A DNA stretch of 64,000 nucleotides from Lysinibacillus parviboronicapiens. GTDB taxonomy: Bacteria; Bacillota; Bacilli; Bacillales_A; Planococcaceae. The notes beneath the pieces were generated by a model that did not search any database, was not told the origin of the DNA, and worked only from the letters and a program-made list of their open reading frames with translations. The first letter of the stretch is position 1, and each line of letters starts with the position of its first letter. The stretch lies in NCBI RefSeq assembly GCF_003049575.1, contig NZ_PYWI01000002.1, forward strand, positions 310,001 through 374,000. The letters are read 5' to 3'. Positions 48,340-56,252 of this stretch are shown in pieces. The position numbers and the translations under genes are program-made.

Positions 48340-48360
48340 TAAAATTAGTTATTACCTAAT
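48324..48360. promoter_or_regulatory. 16-bp inverted repeat at the left end of the element
   Basis: ATTAGGTAATAGCTAA at 48324-48339 and TTAGTTATTACCTAAT at 48345-48360, complementary except one position, with a 5-base spacer TAAAA. It ends 16 bases before the recombinase TTG. It could be an operator for the element's XRE protein, a recombinase binding site, or an RNA hairpin limiting read-in from radC. Confidence 0.6.
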
Positions 48361-48376
48361 ATAAGGGGTGTACAAA

Positions 48377-49438
48377 TTGGATAAGTCAAATTTAAAAGTA
48401 TTGGTTACGGATTTAAAAAAAGATAAAATTGTTTCAGACGATGATTTTCAAGCTGAGATGATTTCTAATTGGGAAAAACAACAAATTATAAAAGGATACA
48501 CAGCGGGTACAATAAATTTAAATTTAAAGAGTTTAAATGAGTTTTTACAATTCTCAGGAAAATTTATATGGGAATTAGATAACACAGATGTAGATGAATA
48601 TTATTATATGATGGTGGGAAAAGCGTTAAGTTATTCTACAAGAAGAAAATATCAATCAGCTATTTCTAGCTTTTTAGATTATGCTAGAAGTAGATACTCT
48701 GGACAACTATGGCAGCGGTATAATATTAATTTCCCTATTTTATTCGATAAATTTAACAAACACTATCACAGAAAAGATGATGTTGATAGAGTAATTATTC
48801 CCCCGAAAAAAGAGGTTTTAGAACAATTCTGGGATGCACTAAAACAAGAAATGTTACATTCTAGGAAATATGCGCCCTTAGCTCGAGATTATGTAATGTT
48901 TAGAGTGATGGAATTGGCAGGGTTGAGAACAAATGAACTTGTAATGTTAGATGTAAAGGATATTCGCTTTGATTTAGGTGAAAAAGGAAAAATTCATGTT
49001 AGATATGGAAAAGGATCCAATGGTATGGGGTATAAAAAACGGTGGGTTCCTATGATGAATGATTTAGATGGATTATTAAAATGGTACCTAGAAACTATTC
49101 GTTCCCTGTTTACAGAGGTTATAGAAGGCCCTATGTTTTTAAATGAGAGTAAGAACAGGATTTCTAAAGATGCTGTAAGAAATAATCTAAGAAGAAGACA
49201 AAAGAACGTTGGTATACTTGAAAGTGAACAATTTAGTCCGCATCAGTTAAGGCATGCTTTTGCAACAATTCAAACAGAAGCTGGCGTGGATTTGTATACT
49301 ATGAAAGAGCTTTTAGGTCACACTAGTATAACTACTACAGTTGGTTATGCAACCCCTGGCAGTGAATATTTAGAGAAACAGATTAAAATTGCACAGAAAA
49401 GATTGAAAGATATGCTAATAGACTATGAAAAAAAGTAG
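48377..49438 (+). CDS. tyrosine recombinase (TnpA-like), intact
   Basis: A 353-residue phage-integrase-type recombinase with an N-terminal SAM-like core-binding domain (about residues 30-110) and C-terminal catalytic domain. The catalytic set is complete: Arg in MELAGLRTNELVML, Lys in the beta-hairpin near KIHVRYGKGSNGMGYKKRW, HQLRH (SPHQLRHAFATIQTEAG), a GH pair (LLGHTSITTT) and Tyr in VGYATPG. The TTG at 48377 has AAGGGG 8 bases upstream; a GTG three codons earlier is possible. First gene of the probable element operon. It would catalyse strand exchange at radC. Confidence 0.93.
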   Translation: MDKSNLKVLVTDLKKDKIVSDDDFQAEMISNWEKQQIIKGYTAGTINLNLKSLNEFLQFSGKFIWELDNTDVDEYYYMMVGKALSYSTRRKYQSAISSFLDYARSRYSGQLWQRYNINFPILFDKFNKHYHRKDDVDRVIIPPKKEVLEQFWDALKQEMLHSRKYAPLARDYVMFRVMELAGLRTNELVMLDVKDIRFDLGEKGKIHVRYGKGSNGMGYKKRWVPMMNDLDGLLKWYLETIRSLFTEVIEGPMFLNESKNRISKDAVRNNLRRRQKNVGILESEQFSPHQLRHAFATIQTEAGVDLYTMKELLGHTSITTTVGYATPGSEYLEKQIKIAQKRLKDMLIDYEKK

Positions 49439-49448
49439 AGGGTATCAA

Positions 49449-49754
49449 ATGTTAGAATGGAAATTGAGAAAGGTAATGGCGGAAAAAGGAATATGGACTG
49501 GTGCTGAATTAGCTAGACAATTAGAAAGAAAATCAGGATACAAGTTGTCTTTGCCATCCATTAGTGCATTGTTAACAGAAGAACCCAAACAAATTAAAGC
49601 TAAAACAATGGATGCCTTATGTACAACTTTGGAATGCACTCCTGGTGATTTATGGGAACATACACCTACGAAAGCTATTCAAGAAGAAACTCTGAATGAA
49701 AAAACAAAAAAGGTTGTTAATGCTGAAGGTTTTAATAAGCTTCCGCCTTTATAA
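49449..49754 (+). CDS. XRE/Cro-type helix-turn-helix protein
   Basis: A 101-residue protein with an N-terminal HTH (MLEWKLRKVMAEKGIWTGAE, then LARQLERKSG and LPSISALLTEEPKQIKAKTM, ending ALCTTLECTPGDLWEH). It fits small Cro-like regulators. ATG 49449 has AGAGGG 7 bases upstream; a start 8 codons earlier would overlap the recombinase gene. It lies 10 bases after the recombinase and 19 before the next gene, in the place where Tn554-type elements have a small accessory transposition protein. It may repress the element promoter or assist recombination. Confidence 0.8.
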   Translation: MLEWKLRKVMAEKGIWTGAELARQLERKSGYKLSLPSISALLTEEPKQIKAKTMDALCTTLECTPGDLWEHTPTKAIQEETLNEKTKKVVNAEGFNKLPPL

Positions 49755-49773
49755 CTGAAGGAGTGGCTATGGT

Positions 49774-51126
49774 TTGGAAGAAAGAATTTGCGAAATTTGT
49801 GGTGCGAATTTATTAAAAAAAGGTCCTTACAAGTATAAGTGTATAGACTGTTCTGATCAAAGTTATATTGATAGTAGAAGTGGAAGTGAATTTTCGGAAA
49901 CTACATTTAATCAAAAATGGGTAAGGCAACTATATTTAGGTTATATCAAAAAAATTCATAAGTACTATTCGATAAATCATGTAAGAAAATCGACAACGCA
50001 GGCTATTAAGTGCTTTAAAATTTTTGATAGTGAGCTTGAAAGTCAGCAACAATTAAATAAAGAAGTCTACATTAGGATAATAAATAGTGATAACAGATTC
50101 AAAAAGATTAAAAGTAGTTTGTGGAAGTTTTTACTGGACTCTAAAATTGTTAGAGAAGATACTGAAACAGAGAAAATCAATAAAATTAAAGCGTATATAA
50201 ATGACTCCTTTGAAGATGAGTTTTATAAAGGGGTAGAAAAATATGTTTCAGCTAAAATAGCTGAAAGGCAACGTCAAGTGAATTTAAATTATAGAAACCC
50301 TACTAAGCTTATCACTATAGAGTCACACATATACATTTTTAAAGATCTTTACATATGGCTTCGACAAAGCCATAAAAATATAAGTAATTGGGGATTGGTT
50401 ACAGAAAGTATAGCTAATAATTTTTTGTTGACATGTAAACCAAATAGCAGAATACAGGTTTCAAAAACCTTAATGAATTTTTATAAGTTTATGAAAGATA
50501 AAAAAATTGTTTTTCATGTACCATTTGTATACATAAAGTTTCGTGAGCCTGAAATGAAAGAAATAATATTAGATTTAGGTGTGCAAAGAGAGATTGCTAA
50601 GCAACTTACAGAAAAATATATAGAGTATCCTTTTGGAGCTCTAGTTGCAAATTTTGCTTTTTTCCATGGGCTGTCAACTTCAGAGATGTTAAATTTAAAA
50701 CTTTCGGATATAGATATAGATAAGAGTAAAATATTAACTGGTAAGCGAATGCTGATATTAGATGCTTTAGATATGTTAATATTAAAGAACTATCTGCTGT
50801 ACAGAAAAGAAGCCAATAAAGCAGCATATAAAACTTATTTATTCGTTAGGAATGACAAAGGTACAGACTTTAGAGATACTCCGGTTTCTAAATCGCTAAT
50901 AAGAATTAAATGTTATGATTTTATAGGTCATAACCCAAGCACTCTAAGGTTTACTTTCTTTTTTAATATAGGTTCCATATATGGTCCTGAATTACTTATC
51001 CAAGCATATGGACTTTCTAAGACTATGTCTGAAAGGTACGCTAACTTTGGAACGGAATTTATTGATTTAAGACTGTTAGATTCTCTTGAAAAAATGAGGT
51101 TGAATTTAGAATACCTAAATCAATAA
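49774..51126 (+). CDS. degenerate tyrosine recombinase with N-terminal zinc ribbon (TnpB-like)
   Basis: A 450-residue protein. Residues 6-26 have Cys6-x2-Cys9 and Cys23-x2-Cys26, a zinc ribbon. The C-terminal half (from about residue 280) follows the tyrosine-recombinase fold: FFHGLSTSEMLNLKLSDI, then HNPSTLRFTFFFNIGSI and MSERYANFGTEF. Compared with active enzymes, the first Arg (GLR) is Ser, the HxLRH box is STLRF with both His lost, and Arg and the final Tyr remain. It is probably not catalytic alone and may be a structural or targeting partner of the intact recombinase. TTG start with GAAGGAG upstream. Confidence 0.75.
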   Translation: MEERICEICGANLLKKGPYKYKCIDCSDQSYIDSRSGSEFSETTFNQKWVRQLYLGYIKKIHKYYSINHVRKSTTQAIKCFKIFDSELESQQQLNKEVYIRIINSDNRFKKIKSSLWKFLLDSKIVREDTETEKINKIKAYINDSFEDEFYKGVEKYVSAKIAERQRQVNLNYRNPTKLITIESHIYIFKDLYIWLRQSHKNISNWGLVTESIANNFLLTCKPNSRIQVSKTLMNFYKFMKDKKIVFHVPFVYIKFREPEMKEIILDLGVQREIAKQLTEKYIEYPFGALVANFAFFHGLSTSEMLNLKLSDIDIDKSKILTGKRMLILDALDMLILKNYLLYRKEANKAAYKTYLFVRNDKGTDFRDTPVSKSLIRIKCYDFIGHNPSTLRFTFFFNIGSIYGPELLIQAYGLSKTMSERYANFGTEFIDLRLLDSLEKMRLNLEYLNQ

Positions 51127-51152
51127 GATTTTTATATAAGGGAGATGGGAAG

Positions 51153-52016
51153 ATGAAAAAACAACTAATATTCATTTTATATGATTTAGGAATTTCTTTA
51201 TCAGCTTTAAGTGATCTTTATCGAGTTGTAGACGAACATATAATTGAAAGAGTACTCGAGGGTGATTACTTGGAATTGCAGTTTGAGAAGCAACTGTTTT
51301 CTGAAAAAGATTTGAAGTTGTTAGACTCGTTAGATGCTATTAATAATAGTCGAAGAAAGATTGAATCTATTATAGAAGGCTTCAAACAAGACAAAATAGA
51401 ATATTTTGTATATTATGAGGAAGAATACCCAGATTTGTTGAGAAAAATACCATCCCCTCCCTTCTTTTTGTTCATGAAAGGCAATAGGCAACTACTTAAT
51501 GACAAGTTTATTTGTTCGATTGTTGGGACTAGAACCCCAAGTCCTCAAACGGTAACTGAAATTGATCGCTTTGTTGCTGAAATGGTCGATCATGATATAG
51601 TAACAGCTAGTGGTTTAGCACTTGGGACAGATATACAAGTTCACCTTTCTACGCTGGGGAGAAATGGTAAAACAATAGCGATTTTACCTGGACCTATTAC
51701 CTCTATTATTCCTAAAACTCACACTAAACATGCTTTAGAGATTCTACAGAATCAAGGTTTATTGATTAGTGAATATTATTTAGACGAACCAAATAAGAAG
51801 ACTAACTATGTAAACAGAAATAGAATAATATCAGGGATTAGTAACGCGGTAATTATAGCTGAATGTCAAGCAAGTAGTGGTACTATGCATACAGCCCGTT
51901 TTGCTTATGTTCAAAGAAAGCCATTATATTGTTTCGATAATAAATCATCGGGTGTTTTAAAAATTCTCCATAGTAATTCCGCAGAAATCTATCGGGGAGT
52001 GTGTAGTTTAAAATAA
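51153..52016 (+). CDS. DprA-like protein (ShosA-type, putative antitoxin)
   Basis: A 287-residue protein with the DprA/Smf Rossmann fold: YPDLLRKIPSPPFFLFMKGN, CSIVGTRTPSPQTVTEIDRF (DprA has VGSRxxSxYG), TASGLALGTDIQVH (DprA SGxAxGID), AILPGPITSIIPKTH and NRNRIISGISNAVIIAECQA. It lacks the C-terminal winged helix of housekeeping DprA. It is 27 bases after the recombinase genes and 24 before a phosphoribosyltransferase gene, the ShosA-ShosT arrangement I know from anti-phage work, where the DprA-like protein acts as antitoxin. The housekeeping dprA is elsewhere, so this copy is cargo. Confidence 0.8.
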   Translation: MKKQLIFILYDLGISLSALSDLYRVVDEHIIERVLEGDYLELQFEKQLFSEKDLKLLDSLDAINNSRRKIESIIEGFKQDKIEYFVYYEEEYPDLLRKIPSPPFFLFMKGNRQLLNDKFICSIVGTRTPSPQTVTEIDRFVAEMVDHDIVTASGLALGTDIQVHLSTLGRNGKTIAILPGPITSIIPKTHTKHALEILQNQGLLISEYYLDEPNKKTNYVNRNRIISGISNAVIIAECQASSGTMHTARFAYVQRKPLYCFDNKSSGVLKILHSNSAEIYRGVCSLK

Positions 52017-52039
52017 TTAGAAAGATGAGGCGTTACTGA

Positions 52040-53185
52040 ATGGGAAAAGTTGTTGCGTTAGCTCGATTAACTGTGTTTGACGAAGATTTCAAGATGTATG
52101 ATGGTATTGAAGACATGATCAATACACTTCATGATGAAGGCCATGAGTTTGTGTTTATTTCTCATGAAAACTTAGCTTTGAAAAAAGCAAAAGAAATCTT
52201 TAAAAATACTTTTAATTTCAAAATCATCTGCACATATCGCGGAGAGTTTAAAGCGTGGATAGATGAATCAAATGTTCAAAACACAATCTTGGTTGGTAGT
52301 AGTGATGAGGATTTAATTTTAGCTGCTAATAAAAAGCTATTGATAATTAACCCTGGATGGAGCGTCAAACAAGATGAAAAACCAGTAAGATACGGTATTA
52401 CCTTGTCTAGTCCAAAGAAATTAACAGAAGCTGTAAGATTAATCGACAACCAATATAGTTGGTATTATAAGCTACAAGTAGATGAATCAACTACAGTTTT
52501 GGCGTTAACTTCTGCTAATACTAAGAGTTACTCTGTTACTAGCGAAGAAAGAGAAATCCTAGAAGGCTTCTCAGACCTTTTGAAACAAGGAGATAGAAGG
52601 TATTTTAACAGTTTATATTTCCATATGATTTCCGGGATAATGAAAGACCCTGAGTTAAGAAGCGTAGATATTTGGGGCGTGTTCCCTACCTCAAGTGGTA
52701 ATACCAACGAAGAAGTAGAAGAGTTAAAAGAAAGATGCCGATATTTAACAGGTAAACGTAATAATAAGCCGGTTTTTATCAGACATACAGCTGTTGGTAA
52801 AAGCCATCATACAACATTTGAAAAACGTTTAGAAGTTGGATGTACTAAACACTTTAATTCAATTGTATTAAACCCTGATTATGCCAAGAAAGTAAAAGGG
52901 AAAACAATTTGTATTATTGATGATTTCTTAACAAATGGTATTTCTTTTGAAACAGCTCGAAATTTGTTATTAGAAGCTGGAGCAAAGAAGGTTATTCTAT
53001 TAGCCTTAGGACGTTTTAAACGAGGTACTCATGGTGTATACCAAAAAGAAGAATACAAGATTAATGGAAAAGTTTTCACGCCAGAATACGATTTTGAATT
53101 GATTTCTCGAGAAGATTGTATTGGTGAATATGACGAAGGCGCAAGAGATGAAGTACGTAATATTTACAATATAATTTATAGTTAA
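52040..53185 (+). CDS. HAD-like phosphoribosyltransferase protein (ShosT-type, putative toxin)
   Basis: A 381-residue two-domain protein. The N-terminal half resembles a HAD fold: VFDEDFKMYDGIEDMINTL retains a D-x-D, then FVFISHEN and VGSSDEDLILAANKK. The C-terminal half is a type I phosphoribosyltransferase, with the PRPP-binding signature TICIIDDFLTNGISFETA at about residues 288-305 and preceding SHHTTFEKRL. In ShosTA the PRTase-domain protein is the toxin, kept in check by the DprA-like partner; the reaction is not known to me. It is the last gene of the apparent operon starting at the recombinase; a terminator follows. Confidence 0.8.
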   Translation: MGKVVALARLTVFDEDFKMYDGIEDMINTLHDEGHEFVFISHENLALKKAKEIFKNTFNFKIICTYRGEFKAWIDESNVQNTILVGSSDEDLILAANKKLLIINPGWSVKQDEKPVRYGITLSSPKKLTEAVRLIDNQYSWYYKLQVDESTTVLALTSANTKSYSVTSEEREILEGFSDLLKQGDRRYFNSLYFHMISGIMKDPELRSVDIWGVFPTSSGNTNEEVEELKERCRYLTGKRNNKPVFIRHTAVGKSHHTTFEKRLEVGCTKHFNSIVLNPDYAKKVKGKTICIIDDFLTNGISFETARNLLLEAGAKKVILLALGRFKRGTHGVYQKEEYKINGKVFTPEYDFELISREDCIGEYDEGARDEVRNIYNIIYS

Positions 53186-53187
53186 TG

Positions 53188-53227
53188 AAAAGCATTTAGG
53201 TGGCCTAGCTACTTAAATGCTTTTTTC
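53188..53227 (+). terminator. terminator after the ShosT-like gene
   Basis: AAAAGCATTTA and TAAATGCTTTT with inner GT/AC pairs, then T-run. It separates the recombinase-ShosTA operon from the nuclease gene. Confidence 0.8.
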
Positions 53228-53457
53228 TTATTATGCTATATGAAAGAGCGTTATATTATGCGGATTTACAATGTTAAGTAGCTATAAGTTTATAGAGTGA
53301 CAATAAAGTCGTTTAAAACAATGGAGTGAAATTAGATTGTATTCCATTTTTTCTATATTTTGTATAATAAGGTCGGAAATACTTATATATTTTAACAATC
53401 CAACTAAAGGATCTTTTGTTTTAAGGTGTGAATATTAATAAGAAAAGAAGGTTTAAT

Positions 53458-54423
53458 ATGAGTGAGATTATTTTTACGAGACCAGGAAAAAAGTGTGAAA
53501 TAAAAGAAAGACTAATTGAAGATATTAAAAATACAAAATTTAGAATTTACATGGCAATGTTTAGTTTTACTGACCGAGATATTTATAATGCAATGCATGA
53601 ATCAGTTGCACCTAATGCTCTGTTTATTCTAAACGAAGGTGATTTAGATGGAGTAAAGAAAAGTTGTTCATATGATCTTGCCGATAAATATGACATTCAT
53701 ACTGTAGTATTAGGCAACAATAAGTTTAGTAAAATGCACCACAAATTCATTATTCTTGATAACATTGCATATATTGGTTCTTATAATTTTTCTTATCCGG
53801 CAAGTAACCAAAACTGGGAGTTTATCATAAGAATAACAGATCCACAGGAAGTGAAAAAAATTGAAGAAGAGTTTTGGGGAATGTGGTTTATTGGTGGCTC
53901 GAATATTCTAAACGGTAACAAATGTATTAATTGTAGTACCACCGTAGACGAACTATACGATCATTTTGCGATACTGATTGACTATGATTCTTTTGCTACA
54001 GATAATGACCCTAGAAAATACTTAAAGACGAGTTGTATTTCTTTAAATGGTAATTGTTCAGTTTGTAAAACAAATAGAGCAAAAGTTACAATAAACAAGG
54101 GTTACACACAGGGAAATTACTGTATTAAATGTGCTGGAGATGAATTCAATAAAATATTTATTAATAACCGAATTTATTGGGAAAGTTATAATATATACTA
54201 TGATGAACTTGCCATCTGGAGTAAAGATACTCTTGGAGAAAGTCTGCTTGGAAAATGTGGTTTATGTAGCCAGATAAAACCTTTAGTATTACTAAATGAA
54301 ATTACTAGGGGAAGAAGAAGTTCAAGTAATCCTTATGGTATTGAAATTGGAGATATGAAGAATATATGTGAAGATTGTTACAATCATGATTTTCTATCGG
54401 CGTACATAATTGATGAATTATAA
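53458..54423 (+). CDS. phospholipase-D-family nuclease with zinc-ribbon cysteines
   Basis: A 321-residue protein. The N-terminal domain has a single HKD motif (MHHKFIILDNIAYIGSYNFS, with His-x-Lys-x4-Asp and GSxN) at about residues 93-112, as in PLD-type nucleases that dimerise to form the active site. The rest has three CxxC-rich segments: CINC, CSVC with CIKC about 20 residues on, and CGLC with CEDC. These suggest zinc ribbons that bind nucleic acid. ATG 53458 has AAGAAGG 6 bases upstream. A 272-base gap with terminator precedes it, so it is probably expressed from its own promoter (TATAAT at 53363). A DNA- or RNA-cutting defence effector is my inference. Confidence 0.8.
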   Translation: MSEIIFTRPGKKCEIKERLIEDIKNTKFRIYMAMFSFTDRDIYNAMHESVAPNALFILNEGDLDGVKKSCSYDLADKYDIHTVVLGNNKFSKMHHKFIILDNIAYIGSYNFSYPASNQNWEFIIRITDPQEVKKIEEEFWGMWFIGGSNILNGNKCINCSTTVDELYDHFAILIDYDSFATDNDPRKYLKTSCISLNGNCSVCKTNRAKVTINKGYTQGNYCIKCAGDEFNKIFINNRIYWESYNIYYDELAIWSKDTLGESLLGKCGLCSQIKPLVLLNEITRGRRSSSNPYGIEIGDMKNICEDCYNHDFLSAYIIDEL

Positions 54424-54480
54424 GTTTGATAATCCAGATAATTTAATTGTTATATTAAATGGGCAATTATTTAAGAACGA

Positions 54481-54525
54481 ACACACGGCATTTCCTATAA
54501 ATGGATATATCGTGTGTTTTATTTT
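54481..54525 (+). terminator. terminator after the PLD nuclease
   Basis: ACACACG and CGTGTGT around a 23-base AT-rich loop, followed by TTTATTTT. The remaining 85 bases to the element end hold no gene I can see. Confidence 0.65.
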
Positions 54526-54611
54526 GGTTGAAGGCTGCAAGCATTTTTATAAAGCATTAGGAATACGTTAATAGATCTTGGAGTTAAGGAAGTAACTAAC
54601 ATAACCTTTTC

Positions 54612-54764
54612 CACCCTAGCGGCGTGCCAACACCTAGTCCAGAAGATATTGAGGTAACAAAGAGGATTCAGGAAGCGGGTTATATTATTGGCATTGAGCT
54701 GATTGATCATGTTATCATTGGTGATCATCAATACATTAGTTTAAAAGAAAAAGGGTATATTTAG
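54612..54764 (+). pseudogene. radC: radC, 3' part
   Basis: Continues RadC from [19 protein letters not shown] (cac cct agc ggc) to [14 protein letters not shown] and a TAG stop, with no start codon or ribosome site of its own. It supplies the missing PSG, the Asp metal ligand in PEDIE, and the last JAB strand. Joined to the 5' piece it gives about 232 residues, the normal RadC length. The orientation agrees with the 5' piece. Confidence 0.93.
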
Positions 54765-54792
54765 CTCTGCAAGCAATTTTGCAGAGCTTTTT
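54763..54792 (+). terminator. former radC terminator
   Basis: AGCTCTGCAA and TTGCAGAGCT with a 6-base loop, followed by TTT; it starts in the radC stop codon. Confidence 0.85.
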
Positions 54793-55219
54793 GAGGTCAT
54801 AAACTCAGAGGAAACCATCCTACAGATGTGGAAGAACTTAATTAAGCCTTGATTTGTCACATTATTCAAGCGTAAGCAATTAGTTCAAGTTTTTGATGGT
54901 AGTTTGATGTTGTTGATGCAATGAAATTTAATTGCTATTCATTTAAAGGCGAACCTTTTTTGATGAATGACGTTAATGTAGTTGGTAGAAATAACTCTAT
55001 GATTCACAAAAATTGGTAGCCTATTAGACGTTGTCTTAGATGAATAAAAATTATATGCTAATCTATACGTACTATTTTAAGTTTAAGAGGGATGAAAATA
55101 GTATATTTTCCGCAAGATGAGGTGTATGGCACTATAAATTCTTGGGTTTTTCCGTTATAATGAACGGTATGATTTTATGTCAACGAAAGTATGGCTTAAA
55201 TAGAAAGGGAGTACACAAT
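54793..55219. other. gene-free stretch between radC and mreB
   Basis: About 430 bases. A frame around 54921-55019 reads MKFNCYSFKGEPFLMNDVNV and onward for 32 codons without a ribosome site; it may be a relic. The mreB control region must lie at the right end, where TTATAAT occurs at 55155. Confidence 0.5.
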
Positions 55220-56239
55220 TTGTTTGGATTAGGTAGTAAAGATGTCGGGATTGACCTCGGCACAGCGAATACATTAGTGTTTATTAAAGGGAAGGGAATC
55301 GTTTTACGCGAACCTTCAGTCGTAGCAAAAAATACGAAAACTGGCGATATCGTCGCAGTTGGTAATGATGCGAAAAATATGATTGGACGTACACCGGGCT
55401 CAATTGTGGCTATTCGTCCAATGAAAGATGGCGTAATTGCTGATTTTGATATTACAACAGCGATGATTGAGTACTATTTAAAAGAGGCATCTAAAAATTC
55501 TGGTGGAAATTGGAAAAAACCAAATATAATGATCTGCGTGCCTTACGGTATTACATCTGTAGAACAACGCGCAGTTATCGATGCTTCTCGTCAAGCGGGG
55601 GCAAAAGAAGCTTTCACGATTGAAGAACCGTTTGCGGCAGCTATTGGTGCTAACTTACCAGTATGGGATCCAACAGGTTCAATGGTAGTCGATATCGGCG
55701 GTGGTACAACAGAGGTAGCTGTTATTTCGTTAGGTGGTATTGTCACAAGTGAATCTGTACGTGTTGGCGGGGATGCTATGGACCAAGCAATTATTTCATA
55801 CATCCGTAAAACATATAATTTAACAATTGGTGAACGTACTGCAGAGGCAGTAAAAATCGAGATCGGTACGGCATTTGCTGAGGGTCCTGAAGAAAAAATG
55901 GAAATTAGAGGTCGTGACTTATTAACAGGTTTACCAAAGACGATTGAAATTTCATCTCAGGAAATTTCAGAATCATTACGTGAAGCGGTAGCATCTATTA
56001 TTGATGGTGTACGTAAAACACTCGAACAAACCCCACCAGAATTATCTGCCGATGTGATGGAACGCGGCATCGTGCTAACAGGTGGTGGAGCATTATTATC
56101 TAATTTAGATAAAGTTATTAGTCGTGAAACGAATATGCCCGTATTTATCGCAGAAGATCCATTAGACTGTGTTGCTATTGGTACTGGTAAGGCATTAGAT
56201 AATATCGATGTGATTCGTCGTCAACAAGTAAAAGGTTAA
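55220..56239 (+). CDS. mreB: rod shape-determining protein MreB
   Basis: A 339-residue bacterial actin that organises cell-wall synthesis along the cell cylinder. ATP-binding motifs are clear: [13 protein letters not shown] (phosphate 1), [19 protein letters not shown] (phosphate 2), and [18 protein letters not shown] (adenosine). An amphipathic N-terminal start (MFGLGSKD) is normal. The TTG at 55220 is chosen because AAAGGGAG lies 8-9 bases upstream; in-frame ATGs further up lack a site. First of mreBCD-minCD. Confidence 0.97.
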   Translation: MFGLGSKDVGIDLGTANTLVFIKGKGIVLREPSVVAKNTKTGDIVAVGNDAKNMIGRTPGSIVAIRPMKDGVIADFDITTAMIEYYLKEASKNSGGNWKKPNIMICVPYGITSVEQRAVIDASRQAGAKEAFTIEEPFAAAIGANLPVWDPTGSMVVDIGGGTTEVAVISLGGIVTSESVRVGGDAMDQAIISYIRKTYNLTIGERTAEAVKIEIGTAFAEGPEEKMEIRGRDLLTGLPKTIEISSQEISESLREAVASIIDGVRKTLEQTPPELSADVMERGIVLTGGGALLSNLDKVISRETNMPVFIAEDPLDCVAIGTGKALDNIDVIRRQQVKG

Positions 56240-56252
56240 GGAGGTTTAGGCA

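Larger units (their letters stand above)
48283..54611 (+). mobile_element. Tn554-like tyrosine-recombinase element inserted in radC, carrying a ShosTA-like module
   Basis: About 6.3 kb that separate the two radC pieces. The pieces join exactly at [12 protein letters not shown]. Ends are placed to within about 6 bases, because the crossover core can vary. Contents in order: inverted repeat, active tyrosine recombinase, XRE HTH protein, degenerate recombinase, DprA-like protein, HAD-phosphoribosyltransferase, and PLD nuclease. No terminal inverted repeats or clear target duplication are seen, as in Tn554, which also targets radC. Arg codons are mainly AGA/AGG inside, CGT/CGC in the flanking maf and mreB, supporting transfer. 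The Tn554 comparison is from memory. Confidence 0.88.

Noticed and set aside
54519-54731. 70-codon minus-strand frame at the right end of the element
   Set aside because: It lies antisense to the radC 3' piece and has no ribosome site.
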